Source: Schleiferilactobacillus perolens DSM 12744 (GTDB lineage: Bacteria > Bacillota > Bacilli > Lactobacillales > Lactobacillaceae). Taken from it: a stretch of DNA of 64,000 bases. The notes below the pieces were generated by a model. It saw only the letters and a list, made by a program, of their open reading frames with translations, searched no databases and had not been told where the DNA came from. Below are positions 9,473 to 18,497 of the stretch, piece after piece. The position numbers and the translations under genes are program-made. How positions within the stretch are numbered: position 1 is the first letter of the stretch; every line of letters begins with the position of its first letter. The stretch covers positions 194,296-258,295 of the forward strand of contig NZ_AZEC01000002.1 of the NCBI RefSeq assembly GCF_001435585.1, written 5' to 3'.

Positions 9473-10426
9473 TTACCAAATCAATAAGTATAATAATCCG
9501 CCTAACGCGCCAACAAACCAAAATGTTAATACGACCCGCCATTCACTCCAGCCGCTCATTTCGAAATGATGATGAATCGGGGTCATTTTAAAAATTCTTT
9601 TGCCTGTTAATTTGAAACTGGCCACCTGTAAAATCACACTGGCTGTTTCCACGACAAAAACGATCCCAACCAACAGCAGCGACCATTCTCGATGCAGCAT
9701 GATGGACACGGCAGCTAACAAACCGCCTAATGCGAGGGACCCTAAGTCACCCATGAATATCTTGGCCGGTTTATGGTTAAAGATGAGGAAAGCGGCCAAG
9801 GATCCAACCACTGCCAGGGTTACCAATAACACATCCATGCGCTGCTCTTGCCAAGCAATCCAGGCATACACACCAAAAGAAATGATCCCCAGGCCAGCTA
9901 CTAAACCGTCTAGACCGTCAGTCAGATTGACGGCATTAGAAAAACCGACTAGCCAAAAGACACAAAATAGGCAGAAGAAGACGGCACTGGTAACGAGACC
10001 AAATCCCGGAATGACCAACGTATAGGGCATATGTTCGGAAAAATAAACCCAGAGAAAGATGGCACTGATCACAATTTGTCCGAGCAGCTTTTGCCAGGCT
10101 TTGAGACCCATGTTGCGTTTGTAAAACAACTTGAGCCCATCGTCAGCAAAACCAATGAGTCCAAATCCCACTAAGACCAACAACAGCACCAGTAATGTAC
10201 GCCGGATCTGGCCGGTCACTGCCGCAACGATCAACACAGTGAGTGTAGTCGCCGACAAAAAGCCAATACCGCCCATCGTCGGCGTGCCGCTTTTCTTAGC
10301 ATGCCATTTGGGCCCTTCCGCACGAATCTTTTGTCCTTCATGGTGCCGTCGGAAATACCGAATCAATAATGGTTCAGCTGCCGCCGTCACCAAGAAGCTC
10401 ACCAACAATGTTACCAATTCAATCAT
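9473..10426 (-). CDS. mraY: MraY phospho-MurNAc-pentapeptide transferase
   Basis: Makes lipid I by moving phospho-MurNAc-pentapeptide to undecaprenyl phosphate. The 317-residue protein has about ten membrane helices and the family's catalytic signatures: KSGTPTMGG (about 45-53), the Asp pair in [21 protein letters not shown] (about 164-175), [12 protein letters not shown] (about 223-234) and the histidine motif PIHHHFE (about 284-290). It is 46 bases upstream of murD and follows pbp2B by 15 bases. Confidence 0.97.
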   Translation of the reverse strand: MIELVTLLVSFLVTAAAEPLLIRYFRRHHEGQKIRAEGPKWHAKKSGTPTMGGIGFLSATTLTVLIVAAVTGQIRRTLLVLLLVLVGFGLIGFADDGLKLFYKRNMGLKAWQKLLGQIVISAIFLWVYFSEHMPYTLVIPGFGLVTSAVFFCLFCVFWLVGFSNAVNLTDGLDGLVAGLGIISFGVYAWIAWQEQRMDVLLVTLAVVGSLAAFLIFNHKPAKIFMGDLGSLALGGLLAAVSIMLHREWSLLLVGIVFVVETASVILQVASFKLTGKRIFKMTPIHHHFEMSGWSEWRVVLTFWFVGALGGLLYLLIW

Positions 10427-10441
10427 GATTCACTCTCCAAC

Positions 10442-12625
10442 TTATCGGGGTTTTAATGTTACTGTCACAGTCGACGCAGTGGTAATGACGCTGTTTGCAG
10501 CCACAGATTGCGCAATCGCGTAACCACTACCGGTAAATGATACATGAATCCCAGTGATTTCGGCCAGCTTCAAAATATCATTTTTTGACCAGCCTGTCAC
10601 ATTAGGCATTAAAGCAGCGCCATTCGTTAACAGGACAGCGCGTTGACCAGATAGGAGTTTGGTGCCAGTCCTGGGCAACTGCTGGACTACCTTCGTGCCG
10701 CTGCCAATGATGGCGGGATTCAAACCGACATTAGCCAACGCCGCTTTGGCCTCCGCAGTGGACTGATTCGTCACATCCGGCATCGACACGGTGTCAGTGG
10801 TAGCCGCACTGCCCGTCTTGCCATAACTGATCACGCGGGTCATCAACGGTTTGAAAATACTAGCCAAAATTGTTTCGGCCGGTGCAGTCATTTTTTGAGG
10901 CTGTTTCATCGTGATGTAGAGGATATATTGTGGATTGCTTGCCGGTGCCATCCCCACGACAGAAAATAAGTAATTATTGTTACCAGTCAGATAACCGCCG
11001 CCCTTTGGATCCGCAATCTGGGCCGTCCCCGTTTTGACTGCCAAGTCGACACCTGGAATTTGATAAGCCATACCAGTGCCGATTTCTTTGTTGTTCACCA
11101 CAGTGCGCATCTGGTCGAGGACATTGGCCGCCGTGGCGGCAGTAATGGGTGTGCCGACTTGGTGGGGACGATACTTTTTTGTTTTGCCCGTATTGGGATT
11201 GGTGACACGACTTACAATTTGCGGCTGCATCATCTTGCCACCGTTGGCCACAGCAGAAAACGCCTGCATCATCTGCATCGCAGTCACATTGATTGCTTGC
11301 CCAAAGGATGTATTAGCCTGATCCACTGCCTGCTTAAATTGATAAGAGCCAGAGACTTCACCTGGCAATGAAATACCAGTTTTTTCACCCATATGGAATC
11401 GGTTCAGATACTTTTGCCAAGTGGCTTTGCCCATGAGTTCTTCCAAATGGACCATGCCCACATTGCTAGAACGCGGTAATACTTGATTGAATGGGATCGT
11501 CCCCCACCCGGAATAGTTCCAATCCCGAATCGTACTGCCATCCAGGGTCACTGCGCCGGATTGATAAGTGGCATTCGGATTGTAGTGGCCAGAGTCAACC
11601 ACGGCCGCCATGGACAAGACCTTCATGACTGACCCTGGTTCATAAGCATCCTCCACCAATGTATCGCGCCACATGGCGGCCATGCCTTTTTTAGTCGATG
11701 CATCAAAAGTCGGCCGTTGTGAAGCTGCTAAAATTGCCCCCGTCTTAGCGTTCATCAGAATCGCATTCATGCCCAGTGGTTGGTATTTGTCCTGTACACC
11801 TTGCATCAACGTTTCCAAGTTGTTTTGCAGCCGGGAGTCGATGGTCAACGTCATGTTGTCACCGTCCTTGGCCTTCTTAGTAATCACCTTAGATTGGGGT
11901 AACTCATATCCATAAAGATCGGTCTGGACTTGTTGACGGCCATTGACCCCTGTAAGCATGGCATTGAATTGTTTTTCAATGCCCATGACACCCGTTAATT
12001 GACCATTTTGATCCGTCTCCTCCTTGCTTGGATCTTTTAATTGAGCGATACCGATCACATGACTAGCAAAGGTGCCATTTGGGTATAACCGAGCAGGTTG
12101 GGCTCGGAAAAAAATTCCAGGCAGCTTAGCGTCTGCGATTTTATTTTTAGTGGCCAAGTCAATATTTTTACCCGCAGGTCCAAATTCAACTTGATTAATC
12201 TTTTTACTCGTTGGTTGCAAGTAATTCTTAATCTGGTCAGCAGATAACGATAGGTATTGACTCAAAACTTGGGCGGTTTTATCCACGTTAGTCACATAGA
12301 GCGGTTTACCTTTCAAATCCACATTGCGGTGGTTAATGACCGCAAAAATCGTGTAAACACTGGAATCTTCTGCAATGACATCGCCATTGCTCGCATAAAT
12401 CGTACCGCGCTTGGCTTTGAGGACAGTCTCCTGCGTATAAATTCGACGGGTCTTCGCTGCCAAATTAACGCCGTCCACCTGACCGCTGACAGTGATATAA
12501 AAAAAGCGAAAGACGACAAGCCCAAAGAATAGCAGGACCGTCGTCAACAGGATAATACCGACGATTTGGCGATTGCGCCGGGTCTTTGGGTTAGTAGACT
12601 TTCGTTCAGGTTGTTTTTGTTTCAT
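10442..12625 (-). CDS. Class B penicillin-binding protein (PBP2B/FtsI type) with two PASTA domains
   Basis: The septal peptidoglycan transpeptidase, 727 residues. After a basic tail comes one transmembrane helix (about 21-45), the PBP dimerisation/pedestal domain (about 55-230) and the transpeptidase domain. The catalytic motifs are intact: SVMK at 332-335, SSN at 386-388 and KTGT at 531-534. Two PASTA repeats close the protein (about 613-672 and 673-727), beginning MPDVTNQSTAEAK and MPNVTGWSKNDIL. Its place directly after ftsL in the dcw cluster indicates the division-specific paralogue, as for PbpB of Bacillus. It overlaps ftsL by four bases. Confidence 0.95.
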   Translation of the reverse strand: MKQKQPERKSTNPKTRRNRQIVGIILLTTVLLFFGLVVFRFFYITVSGQVDGVNLAAKTRRIYTQETVLKAKRGTIYASNGDVIAEDSSVYTIFAVINHRNVDLKGKPLYVTNVDKTAQVLSQYLSLSADQIKNYLQPTSKKINQVEFGPAGKNIDLATKNKIADAKLPGIFFRAQPARLYPNGTFASHVIGIAQLKDPSKEETDQNGQLTGVMGIEKQFNAMLTGVNGRQQVQTDLYGYELPQSKVITKKAKDGDNMTLTIDSRLQNNLETLMQGVQDKYQPLGMNAILMNAKTGAILAASQRPTFDASTKKGMAAMWRDTLVEDAYEPGSVMKVLSMAAVVDSGHYNPNATYQSGAVTLDGSTIRDWNYSGWGTIPFNQVLPRSSNVGMVHLEELMGKATWQKYLNRFHMGEKTGISLPGEVSGSYQFKQAVDQANTSFGQAINVTAMQMMQAFSAVANGGKMMQPQIVSRVTNPNTGKTKKYRPHQVGTPITAATAANVLDQMRTVVNNKEIGTGMAYQIPGVDLAVKTGTAQIADPKGGGYLTGNNNYLFSVVGMAPASNPQYILYITMKQPQKMTAPAETILASIFKPLMTRVISYGKTGSAATTDTVSMPDVTNQSTAEAKAALANVGLNPAIIGSGTKVVQQLPRTGTKLLSGQRAVLLTNGAALMPNVTGWSKNDILKLAEITGIHVSFTGSGYAIAQSVAANSVITTASTVTVTLKPR

Positions 12626-13014
12626 CGACCAATATTCCTTATATTTCCTTCAATGAGCGTTAAACCATGGCTCTTGGCAAATTCATTCAATCGTTGAGAA
12701 CTCGTTAACTCTCCAATCTCTTGCTGTAAGTCGTTATTTTGTGATCGCTTATCGGCCACCGTTGCCGTCACGTTTTGATATTGCCGCTGGGTCGTGGTCA
12801 AACCTACCTGCATGCTGACGATGGTGAGCATACAGATTCCGCTGATTAGCGCAATTGCCGCAATTAGCACCCGTTCCAAACCATTGAGCGGTACTCGGCC
12901 TGGTACAGGCTGTGCAGCAGGGACTGGATTGGGCTGTTGCTTGGGTGCAGGCGCCTCTTTTCGTGCAGGTGCGGCACCACCTTGTCCCCAATTAAGTTCC
13001 TTTTGTTCAATCAT
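12622..13014 (-). CDS. ftsL: FtsL cell-division protein
   Basis: A small bitopic protein (130 residues) that pairs with DivIC/FtsB and DivIB at the septum. A Pro/Ala/Gln-rich cytoplasmic part (to about 45) precedes one transmembrane segment (LERVLIAAIALISGICMLTI) and an extracellular coiled coil (about 70-115) ending in a region rich in Asn/Gln and Glu. The ATG at 13012-13014 sits nine bases after AAGGAG; a TTG nine bases further upstream is possible. Its identity rests largely on position between rsmH and the class B PBP, since the sequence itself diverges quickly. Confidence 0.88.
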   Translation of the reverse strand: MIEQKELNWGQGGAAPARKEAPAPKQQPNPVPAAQPVPGRVPLNGLERVLIAAIALISGICMLTIVSMQVGLTTTQRQYQNVTATVADKRSQNNDLQQEIGELTSSQRLNEFAKSHGLTLIEGNIRNIGR

Positions 13015-13055
13015 CGTCAACAACTCCTTACACTTTTATAAATTAAGTTTTCCTT

Positions 13056-14000
13056 TTAAAGTTTTTCAGCGATCCGCAGTCGAGCACTGTGCGCACGGTG
13101 ATTAGCGGCCAATTCCTCTGCACTAGGACGGATCGGTTTACGCGTGATCAATTTCATGTCGACATCAGGCGGTGGGCCCAACACCGGTAAATCCGCAGGT
13201 TGCTTACTCGTGGCATGTACCTGCATCACTTTTTTAACAATCCGGTCTTCTAATGATTGGAAGGTAATGACAGATAAGCGCCCCCCGGCAGCCAACACTG
13301 TAATCGCCTCTTCCAGTGAATCTTGCAGTGCCCCCAGCTCATCATTGACCGCGATACGAATGGCCTGAAAAGTTCGTTTAGCCGGGTTACCGCCGGTGCG
13401 GCGAGCAGCCGCCGGAATCGCTTCTTTCACCAAGTCAGCGAGCTGGCCGGTGGTTTCAATTGGATGAACGCCGCGGGCCAAAACGATTCGTTTGGCAATT
13501 GATCCTGCGAAGCGTTCCTCCCCATATCTGCGAATTGTCCTGGCTAAATCTTGCTGGGACCATTCATTGACGATTTTTTGTGCAGTCAGTGGTTGGGTTT
13601 GATCCATCCGCATATCTAAAGGACTGTCGAACCGGTAACTGAATCCCCGTGTAGGATCGTCAAACTGCGGTGAGGAAACGCCTAAATCGTATAAGACACC
13701 CCGAATCGGCGCCGCGGTGATGGTGGGAATGTCGGTGGCAATATGCCGAAAGTTGTCGTGGACCAAAACTAACCGGTCATTTTCAATTTCTTGAGCAAAT
13801 CGCTTATGGCCTGCTGCAATAGCCGCTTCATCAGCGTCAAAAGCAATCACTTGACCACTGTGCGCTAATGTCTCTAACAACAACTGTGTATGACCGCCCC
13901 GGCCAAATGTGGCGTCGACGTAAGTTCCGCCTGCCTCAATCGCCAATCCGGTCACGGCTTCTTGCCGTAAAACTGTGTGGTGTTCATAGACCACTGACAT
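13056..14000 (-). CDS. rsmH: RsmH 16S rRNA (cytosine1402-N4)-methyltransferase
   Basis: Methylates N4 of C1402 in 16S rRNA using S-adenosylmethionine. The 314-residue protein has the expected start YEHHTVLRQEAVTGL, the SAM loop YVDATFGRGGHTQLLL (about 27-42), and the family signatures GVLYDLGVSSPQFDDPTRGF and HPIETTGQLADLV, ending ARLRIAEKL. It lies nine bases after mraZ and 41 before ftsL, the standard dcw arrangement. Confidence 0.97.
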   Translation of the reverse strand: MSVVYEHHTVLRQEAVTGLAIEAGGTYVDATFGRGGHTQLLLETLAHSGQVIAFDADEAAIAAGHKRFAQEIENDRLVLVHDNFRHIATDIPTITAAPIRGVLYDLGVSSPQFDDPTRGFSYRFDSPLDMRMDQTQPLTAQKIVNEWSQQDLARTIRRYGEERFAGSIAKRIVLARGVHPIETTGQLADLVKEAIPAAARRTGGNPAKRTFQAIRIAVNDELGALQDSLEEAITVLAAGGRLSVITFQSLEDRIVKKVMQVHATSKQPADLPVLGPPPDVDMKLITRKPIRPSAEELAANHRAHSARLRIAEKL

Positions 14001-14009
14001 TCACTTCCC

Positions 14010-14435
14010 TTATAAATCGATATCCATGAGGTCCTCCGCCAATTGATCGAAATTACCGGCAGATTGCTCCATGTAATTTTTCCAAGTCGGTTGATCCCAT
14101 ATTTCGATACGAGACGACACGCCGACGAAGACACATTCTTTGGTTAACTTTGCAAATTGACAAAGATTTTCTGGGACATTAATGCGGCCCTGCTTGTCGA
14201 CAATCATTTCAGCAGCCGCCGAATAGAAGAAACGGGTAAATGCCCGCGCGTCTTTTTTGTTTGTAGGAAGGTGAGCAAGCTGTTCTTGGATGTTTTCCCA
14301 CTGTTTTAGCGGATAACCGAACAAACAGTTGTCCAATCCCCGTGTCAGAACAAATGTTGGGCCTAATTCCGAACGAAACTTAGCCGGTACAATCAAGCGT
14401 CCTTTTGCATCGATTGTATGGTGATATTCACCCAT
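14010..14435 (-). CDS. mraZ: MraZ transcriptional regulator of the dcw cluster
   Basis: A 141-residue AbrB-fold DNA-binding protein with two tandem SpoVT/AbrB-like repeats (about 1-50 and 76-120). The starting residues [20 protein letters not shown] and the second repeat [13 protein letters not shown] are diagnostic. The start at 14435 (AGGTG a few bases upstream) is chosen over an upstream in-frame codon because MGEYHH is the family N-terminus. MraZ of other bacteria binds repeats in its own promoter and represses the cluster. A possible extended -10 (TGGTAAACT) lies at about 14473-14481. Confidence 0.96.
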   Translation of the reverse strand: MGEYHHTIDAKGRLIVPAKFRSELGPTFVLTRGLDNCLFGYPLKQWENIQEQLAHLPTNKKDARAFTRFFYSAAAEMIVDKQGRINVPENLCQFAKLTKECVFVGVSSRIEIWDQPTWKNYMEQSAGNFDQLAEDLMDIDL

Positions 14436-14593
14436 GAGCACCTGTCTCACCCCCTGGGAACCTGATAAAATCAGTTTACCACAATCCCCCACCTGCCACC
14501 ACATTGCCCCAGAAAAAGGAAATATTTTTCCACCAAGCCACTATTATTCGTAAAACCGTTTGTAAAATAGTACACATGTTCGCCTGTCACCCC

Positions 14594-14624
14594 AAAAAAA
14601 AAAACGCCGGCAAATTTGCCCACG
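14594..14624 (-). terminator. Probable rho-independent terminator after the DUF3397 gene
   Basis: On the minus strand a GC-rich imperfect hairpin (GGGCAAATTTGCC core, 14605-14624) is followed by eleven T residues (14594-14604). It lies between the stop of the DUF3397 gene and the mraZ promoter region, so it would separate the two units. Confidence 0.7.
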
Positions 14625-14650
14625 TCTGCTTCACAAATATTATATCAGTG

Positions 14651-15013
14651 TTAAAAATTGGTGATTCCCCACAGGATTAGCGCAAATACATACCAACCGC
14701 CCGACAAAAGAGCCAAATAACGCCAGTAGGACCGGAAAAAATCCCTTAGTAACAGGTCGTGATCCCGGACGATCCTTAAAATTAAGTACAAAATGCCAAA
14801 GCCCACTGCGGTCAAAATACAGATCGGTAGCAAGGTCACCCCGATGCCATCTTTGGGATACGTCAAAATGAAAATACCAAGCAGTTGCGGTATCACCAAC
14901 CAGCTAGCCAACCGAAGAGGTTTGCCGTGCCACCGTGTCGATAGAAAATTATATCCGCCGCCCACAATGAGCAGCAACAAGGGTAAAAATCCTAGATATA
15001 CCCAACGCCCCAT
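14651..15013 (-). CDS. DUF3397 family membrane protein
   Basis: A 120-residue protein with four predicted transmembrane helices (starting MGRWVYLGFLPLLLLIVGG), matching the DUF3397 family that lies upstream of mraZ in lactobacilli and enterococci. Function unknown. The ATG at 15013 has GGAGG six bases upstream and is preferred over a start seven codons earlier. The neighbourhood suggests an envelope role, but that is inference only. Confidence 0.85.
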   Translation of the reverse strand: MGRWVYLGFLPLLLLIVGGGYNFLSTRWHGKPLRLASWLVIPQLLGIFILTYPKDGIGVTLLPICILTAVGFGILYLILRIVRDHDLLLRDFFRSYWRYLALLSGGWYVFALILWGITNF

Positions 15014-15088
15014 TTTCTTCCTCCAATTGCACAATCATTAAATCAATAGTAAACTAAGCGCAGCATGAAAAACAAGGTGGTAGGTATT

Positions 15089-15214
15089 TTGAAAAAAGAA
15101 CGGAGCACCTTTGACAAGATCTTGCACATTTTCATTTGGGTGATGCTCATCTTCACCGTCGGATCTGTCGTTATTGGCGCGATTTACTATTTGTCGTCAG
15201 CCCCTCAAGCGTAG
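15089..15214 (+). CDS. DUF4044 family small membrane protein
   Basis: A 41-residue peptide beginning MKKERSTFDKI and carrying one transmembrane helix (about HIFIWVMLIFTVGSVVIGAIYY). It resembles the DUF4044 family, short single-pass proteins of Lactobacillales found near mraZ. The TTG start is chosen because AAGGTGG stands eight bases upstream and the family begins MKK-K-STF; an in-frame ATG at 15065 would add eight residues. Its last 44 bases overlap the 3' end of the oppositely transcribed ABC-transporter binding-protein gene. Function unknown. Confidence 0.75.
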   Translation: MKKERSTFDKILHIFIWVMLIFTVGSVVIGAIYYLSSAPQA

Positions 15215-16043
15215 GCGCAATCACCGCTGCGTCACCAAACCATTTCTTTGCGAGCCGAGTAATTGTCCCGTCTGCGGCGCAGGCGCGTAATGCTCGGTTT
15301 ATTTTTGTGCGTAATTGGTTGTCAGATTTACGCATTCCCACAGCAAATTCTTCACTGGGAAAACCGCTGTTGATGATCGCATACGCTTTTGGATCACCAG
15401 AATGCGCAATCGTATACTCCCCAAACACCGAATCGAGCACCAGTCCTTGAATACGGTTCGCGCCTAAATCAATGAATGCGTCATTGTAACTGTCATAAAG
15501 AATTGGCGCATGATTTTTGACTCGATTCTTCAACAATTTAGGAAACCGATCAATATCCTGGGCTGCAGAGGACCCTGTTTGAGCGCCAATGATTTTATCT
15601 TTTAAATCAGCAATTGTCCGCACACCACTGGCCCTGGTCACAGCAATAATTTGCTGGTTAGTCAGATAGGGCAATGAAAAAGCGACATGCTGCTTACGCT
15701 CGGCAGTCTCAGTGTAGCCATTCCAAATGAGGTCAATGGTGTGATTGCGCAGTTCTGTTTCTTTCATGTCCCAATCAATTGGCTGGAAGACCATCTTCAA
15801 GCCTATTTTTTTGCCTACTGCTTTAGCCAGATCAATATCGAAGCCGGATAGTTGACCATTTTTCGCTCGAAATCCCATTGGGACAAATGTCTCATCCAGC
15901 CCCACCACGATTGTTTTGCGCTGCTCAATTTGGCTCGTACTGTCGCCGGCAGGGATACGGCGCGCACAGCCACTGATCAACAAAATCAAGAATACCGCAA
16001 AGACGAGCAGTGTCATTCCCCGTCTTTTGTTAGACAATTTCAT
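15171..16043 (-). CDS. Amino-acid ABC transporter substrate-binding lipoprotein (probably histidine)
   Basis: A 290-residue extracellular solute-binding protein of the polar amino-acid family (SBP_bac_3). The lipoprotein signal peptide is clear: basic start, hydrophobic stretch, lipobox LISGC with Cys about residue 26. The mature part has the family features VGLDETFVPMGFRAKNGQLSG and GFDIDLAKAVGKKIGLK, and a conserved IDLIWNGYTETAERK segment. It is the third gene of the transporter operon and overlaps the ATPase gene by 14 bases. The leader has a histidine-type T-box, hence the predicted ligand; the protein sequence alone does not show specificity. Confidence 0.88.
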   Translation of the reverse strand: MKLSNKRRGMTLLVFAVFLILLISGCARRIPAGDSTSQIEQRKTIVVGLDETFVPMGFRAKNGQLSGFDIDLAKAVGKKIGLKMVFQPIDWDMKETELRNHTIDLIWNGYTETAERKQHVAFSLPYLTNQQIIAVTRASGVRTIADLKDKIIGAQTGSSAAQDIDRFPKLLKNRVKNHAPILYDSYNDAFIDLGANRIQGLVLDSVFGEYTIAHSGDPKAYAIINSGFPSEEFAVGMRKSDNQLRTKINRALRACAADGTITRLAKKWFGDAAVIAPTLEGLTTNSKSRQ

Positions 16044-16683
16044 CCGTATTCTCCTCCCCCACTTGAATCACCCGGGGTGCCAATAGGTCAATAAACGGCA
16101 TGTCGTGGGTAACCACCACCTGGGTCATACCTTGTTCGGCAAATTGGTTAATTAAGGCCGCGACATCCTTTGTCATGGCCGGATCCAGTGCTGAAGTTGG
16201 TTCATCATATGCCAATACGGCAGGTTGCAAAATAAGTGCGCGGGCAATGGCCACCCTCTGTTTTTGACCGCCAGACAGTTGGTATGGATAGTCCTGCAAG
16301 TGATCGGCTAATCCTAATTGCGTCAAAAGCGCTGTGGCGGATTTTTGCGTCGTTTGTTTGTCTTCAGCCAACGCATTAAGTGGACCAATCATCACATTGG
16401 CGAGTACATTAAGGTGCGGAAACAATTGGAAATCTTGGAAAACGACCCCAATCTTACCCGCATCCCGGCGATTACGATATGGATCAATTATTTTATCTGC
16501 CAACAAGATTTCTCCTTGGTCGGCTGGTTCCAAACCGGTCATGATGCGCAGCAATGTGGTTTTCCCGGCACCGCTGGGCCCTACGATTCCAACGGTTTCA
16601 CCGTCCGCAATCGACATATTGAAATTGTCATAAATCACCCGATCGCCAAACTTCTTTGAAATGTTTTTCAGTGTCAGCATCAT
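16030..16683 (-). CDS. Amino-acid ABC transporter ATP-binding protein (probably histidine)
   Basis: The 217-residue ATPase subunit of the polar amino-acid importer. Walker A GPSGAGKTT (about 36-44), Q-loop VFQDFQLFPH, signature LSGGQKQRVAIARAL (about 132-146), Walker B VLAYDEPTSALDP and the switch His in VVVTHDMPF are all present. Start at the ATG of 16683 (MMLTLKNISK), six bases after GGAGG; a TTG overlapping that ribosome site at 16695 is rejected. The gene lies 12 bases after the permease gene. Because the leader shows a His T-box, this is probably the HisXYZ-type system described in lactobacilli and enterococci. Confidence 0.92.
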   Translation of the reverse strand: MMLTLKNISKKFGDRVIYDNFNMSIADGETVGIVGPSGAGKTTLLRIMTGLEPADQGEILLADKIIDPYRNRRDAGKIGVVFQDFQLFPHLNVLANVMIGPLNALAEDKQTTQKSATALLTQLGLADHLQDYPYQLSGGQKQRVAIARALILQPAVLAYDEPTSALDPAMTKDVAALINQFAEQGMTQVVVTHDMPFIDLLAPRVIQVGEENTDEIV

Positions 16684-16695
16684 TTTTTCCTCCAA

Positions 16696-17343
16696 TCAAC
16701 GATAGTACGCATAGTGCTTTTCAAGAGAGTGCAATCCCCAGGTGAGTAATGCAGTCAACAGGAGATACACTACGCCCACTAACACCAGCGGCACCAGGGT
16801 CACATCACGAGCAGATGCAATATTGCCCGCCCGTAACAAATCACCGATCCCTAACACATAAACCAACGATGAATCCTTGACCAGGTTAATGACCTCGTTA
16901 CCGACTGCTGGAATAACTGATTTGACCACTTGCGGCAAAATAATCAACCGAAATGTCTGCCACGAACTCAATTTAAGGACCTTCGCAGCGTCATATTGTC
17001 CTTGATCAATACCTTGCAGTCCACCCCGGAATATTTCAGCGAAATACGCCGCATAATTGAGAACAAAAGCCAAGAAAACGGCACTCATCCGGTCAAAGTA
17101 AATTTGAATCACTGGTAATCCGTAAAAGATAAAAATTAATTGCAACAGTAACGGCGTGCCTCGCATCAACCAGACGTAACCTTTCAATATCCATGCCAAT
17201 GGTTTGAAATGGCTGCGCAAACCTACTGAGACGACAATACCTAAAGGTACCGAAAGCACTAAAGTCGTGAAAAAAATGACTAATGTGGTTTGTGTACCCG
17301 CCAGCAGTGCAGGTAAAATTGAACTGATATATTGCCAATTCAT
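16696..17343 (-). CDS. Amino-acid ABC transporter permease (probably histidine)
   Basis: A 215-residue inner-membrane permease of the HisM/GlnP family with about five transmembrane helices (TTLVIFFTTLVLSVPLGIVVS first) and the coupling EAA loop around FRGGLQGIDQGQYDAAKVL (about 108-126). The segment YVWLMRGTPLLLQLIFIFYG is typical of this family. It is the first gene of the operon and lies directly downstream of the T-box leader, starting at the ATG of 17343 with AGGAGG seven bases before. Confidence 0.92.
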   Translation of the reverse strand: MNWQYISSILPALLAGTQTTLVIFFTTLVLSVPLGIVVSVGLRSHFKPLAWILKGYVWLMRGTPLLLQLIFIFYGLPVIQIYFDRMSAVFLAFVLNYAAYFAEIFRGGLQGIDQGQYDAAKVLKLSSWQTFRLIILPQVVKSVIPAVGNEVINLVKDSSLVYVLGIGDLLRAGNIASARDVTLVPLVLVGVVYLLLTALLTWGLHSLEKHYAYYR

Positions 17344-17394
17344 GACCGAATCCTCCTCTTGATATCTCTTCAGCGTGCCATCAAACTGCGCGAA

Positions 17395-17667
17395 TACAAA
17401 AATACGCCCTTAAGATCATCTTGATCTTAAGGGCGTATTGCGCGCTGTCCCACCTTATCTTCTCTGGGTCAAAAAATACCCAGACTCTATCACCGTCAAA
17501 CAACGGTGCCGACAATAACGGGTCTCCCCGGAGCTCCCTACTGGTGTTCAGGAGTCACAAGACACGGATGTGGTTCATACCTAACCCTGATCTTCTCACA
17601 CCGACTGAAGACTCTCTGGACAGGATAGCGGCATTACTCTTCCGCACGCTGAATGAATATGAAATTA
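17395..17667 (-). ncRNA. T-box leader of the transporter operon with a histidine specifier
   Basis: A tRNA-sensing leader controlling the three transporter genes. Stem I has the S-turn AGTA (17635-17638) facing GAA (17574-17576); the specifier loop reads GAAC-CAC-A, giving CAC (His) at 17570-17572. Flanking helices pair (GTGCGGA with TCCGTGT; ATGCC with GGTAT). AGAGAG and the GGTGTGAGAA loop follow. The T-box (17441-17455) has a UGGG bulge (17449-17452), which fits CCCA, the acceptor end of tRNA-His with its C73 discriminator. The terminator is a perfect 17-bp stem (17402-17418 with 17422-17438). Confidence 0.93.
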
Positions 17668-17673
17668 AAAATA

Positions 17674-17702
17674 AGCATACTGACCATGGCCGACTTTGTC
17701 AA
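17674..17702 (-). promoter_or_regulatory. Promoter of the histidine T-box transporter operon
   Basis: Consensus -35 TTGACA (17697-17702), 17-base spacer, -10 TATGCT (17674-17679), giving a start near 17667 just before stem I. The -35 box overlaps the minD stop codon. Confidence 0.75.
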
Positions 17703-18496
17703 CCCCGGTTAAACAACTTTGCCCAAAAACTTTTTTTAATCGTTGGTACCGGCAACAGGGGCGTTTGCGGGTTGATCAATCTTTCAGTGATGTTCCGGAA
17801 GCACGCCCCGGGTTTAGAATTAGTGTCAAACACCACCGGTTCACCGCGATTGTCCGCCGTAATGATTGCATTATCCTCCACAATAAAACCTAAAAGCGGT
17901 AAGGCTAAGCGATGGGCAATGGCCGGTACACTTAAACTGGTGCCAGCAGCGATCATTTCTGGCTGCACCCGATTCACGATCAAGCGAGGGGAAATTGGCA
18001 TTCGGTGTGCTTCGATTAATCCAATTACTCGGTCAGCGTCACTCATGGCCGACAATTCCGGAGTGGTGACCACCACCGCCCCATCTGCTCCAGCCAAAGC
18101 ATTGCGAAATCCTTGTTCTATGCCAGCCGGACAATCGATTAAAATATAATCAAACTCACTGCGTAAAGCTTCCACAATATTTCGGACAGCAGCAGGTGTC
18201 AATACATTTTTATCCGCATCTTGGGCCGCTGGCAACAGTACTAACCGGTCTTCAAACCGGGTGTCTTTCACCAAGGCCTGGTGCAACGTCGCCCGGCCCT
18301 GGACGACATCCACAATGTCATAAATAATCCGATTGCCTAAGCCAATCATGATATCCAGATTGCGCAATCCCAAGTCTAAGTCGACAACACAAACACGTTT
18401 ACCCATGATGCTGAGGGCTGTGCCAATATTAGCGGTAGAAGTGGTTTTACCGACACCACCTTTCCCAGAAGTGATGACTAATGCAATTGCGGGCAT
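17699..18496 (-). CDS. minD: MinD septum-site-determining ATPase
   Basis: A 265-residue ParA-type ATPase that holds MinC at the membrane and keeps the Z-ring at mid-cell. The start MPAIALVITSGKGGVGKTTST contains the deviant Walker A motif (KGGVGKTT, about 11-18); the switch sequences VVDLDLGLRNLD and DYILIDCPAGIE follow. The last residues (IKKSFWAKLFNRG) form the amphipathic membrane-targeting helix. The ATG at 18496 is preceded by GGAGG; upstream in-frame codons would lie inside minC. The stop of minC precedes it by one base, so the two are co-translated. Confidence 0.96.
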   Translation of the reverse strand: MPAIALVITSGKGGVGKTTSTANIGTALSIMGKRVCVVDLDLGLRNLDIMIGLGNRIIYDIVDVVQGRATLHQALVKDTRFEDRLVLLPAAQDADKNVLTPAAVRNIVEALRSEFDYILIDCPAGIEQGFRNALAGADGAVVVTTPELSAMSDADRVIGLIEAHRMPISPRLIVNRVQPEMIAAGTSLSVPAIAHRLALPLLGFIVEDNAIITADNRGEPVVFDTNSKPGACFRNITERLINPQTPLLPVPTIKKSFWAKLFNRG

Positions 18497-18497
18497 G

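Noticed and set aside
16684..16695. TTG start of the ABC ATPase at 16695
   Set aside because: The codon overlaps the GGAGG ribosome site that serves the ATG at 16683.
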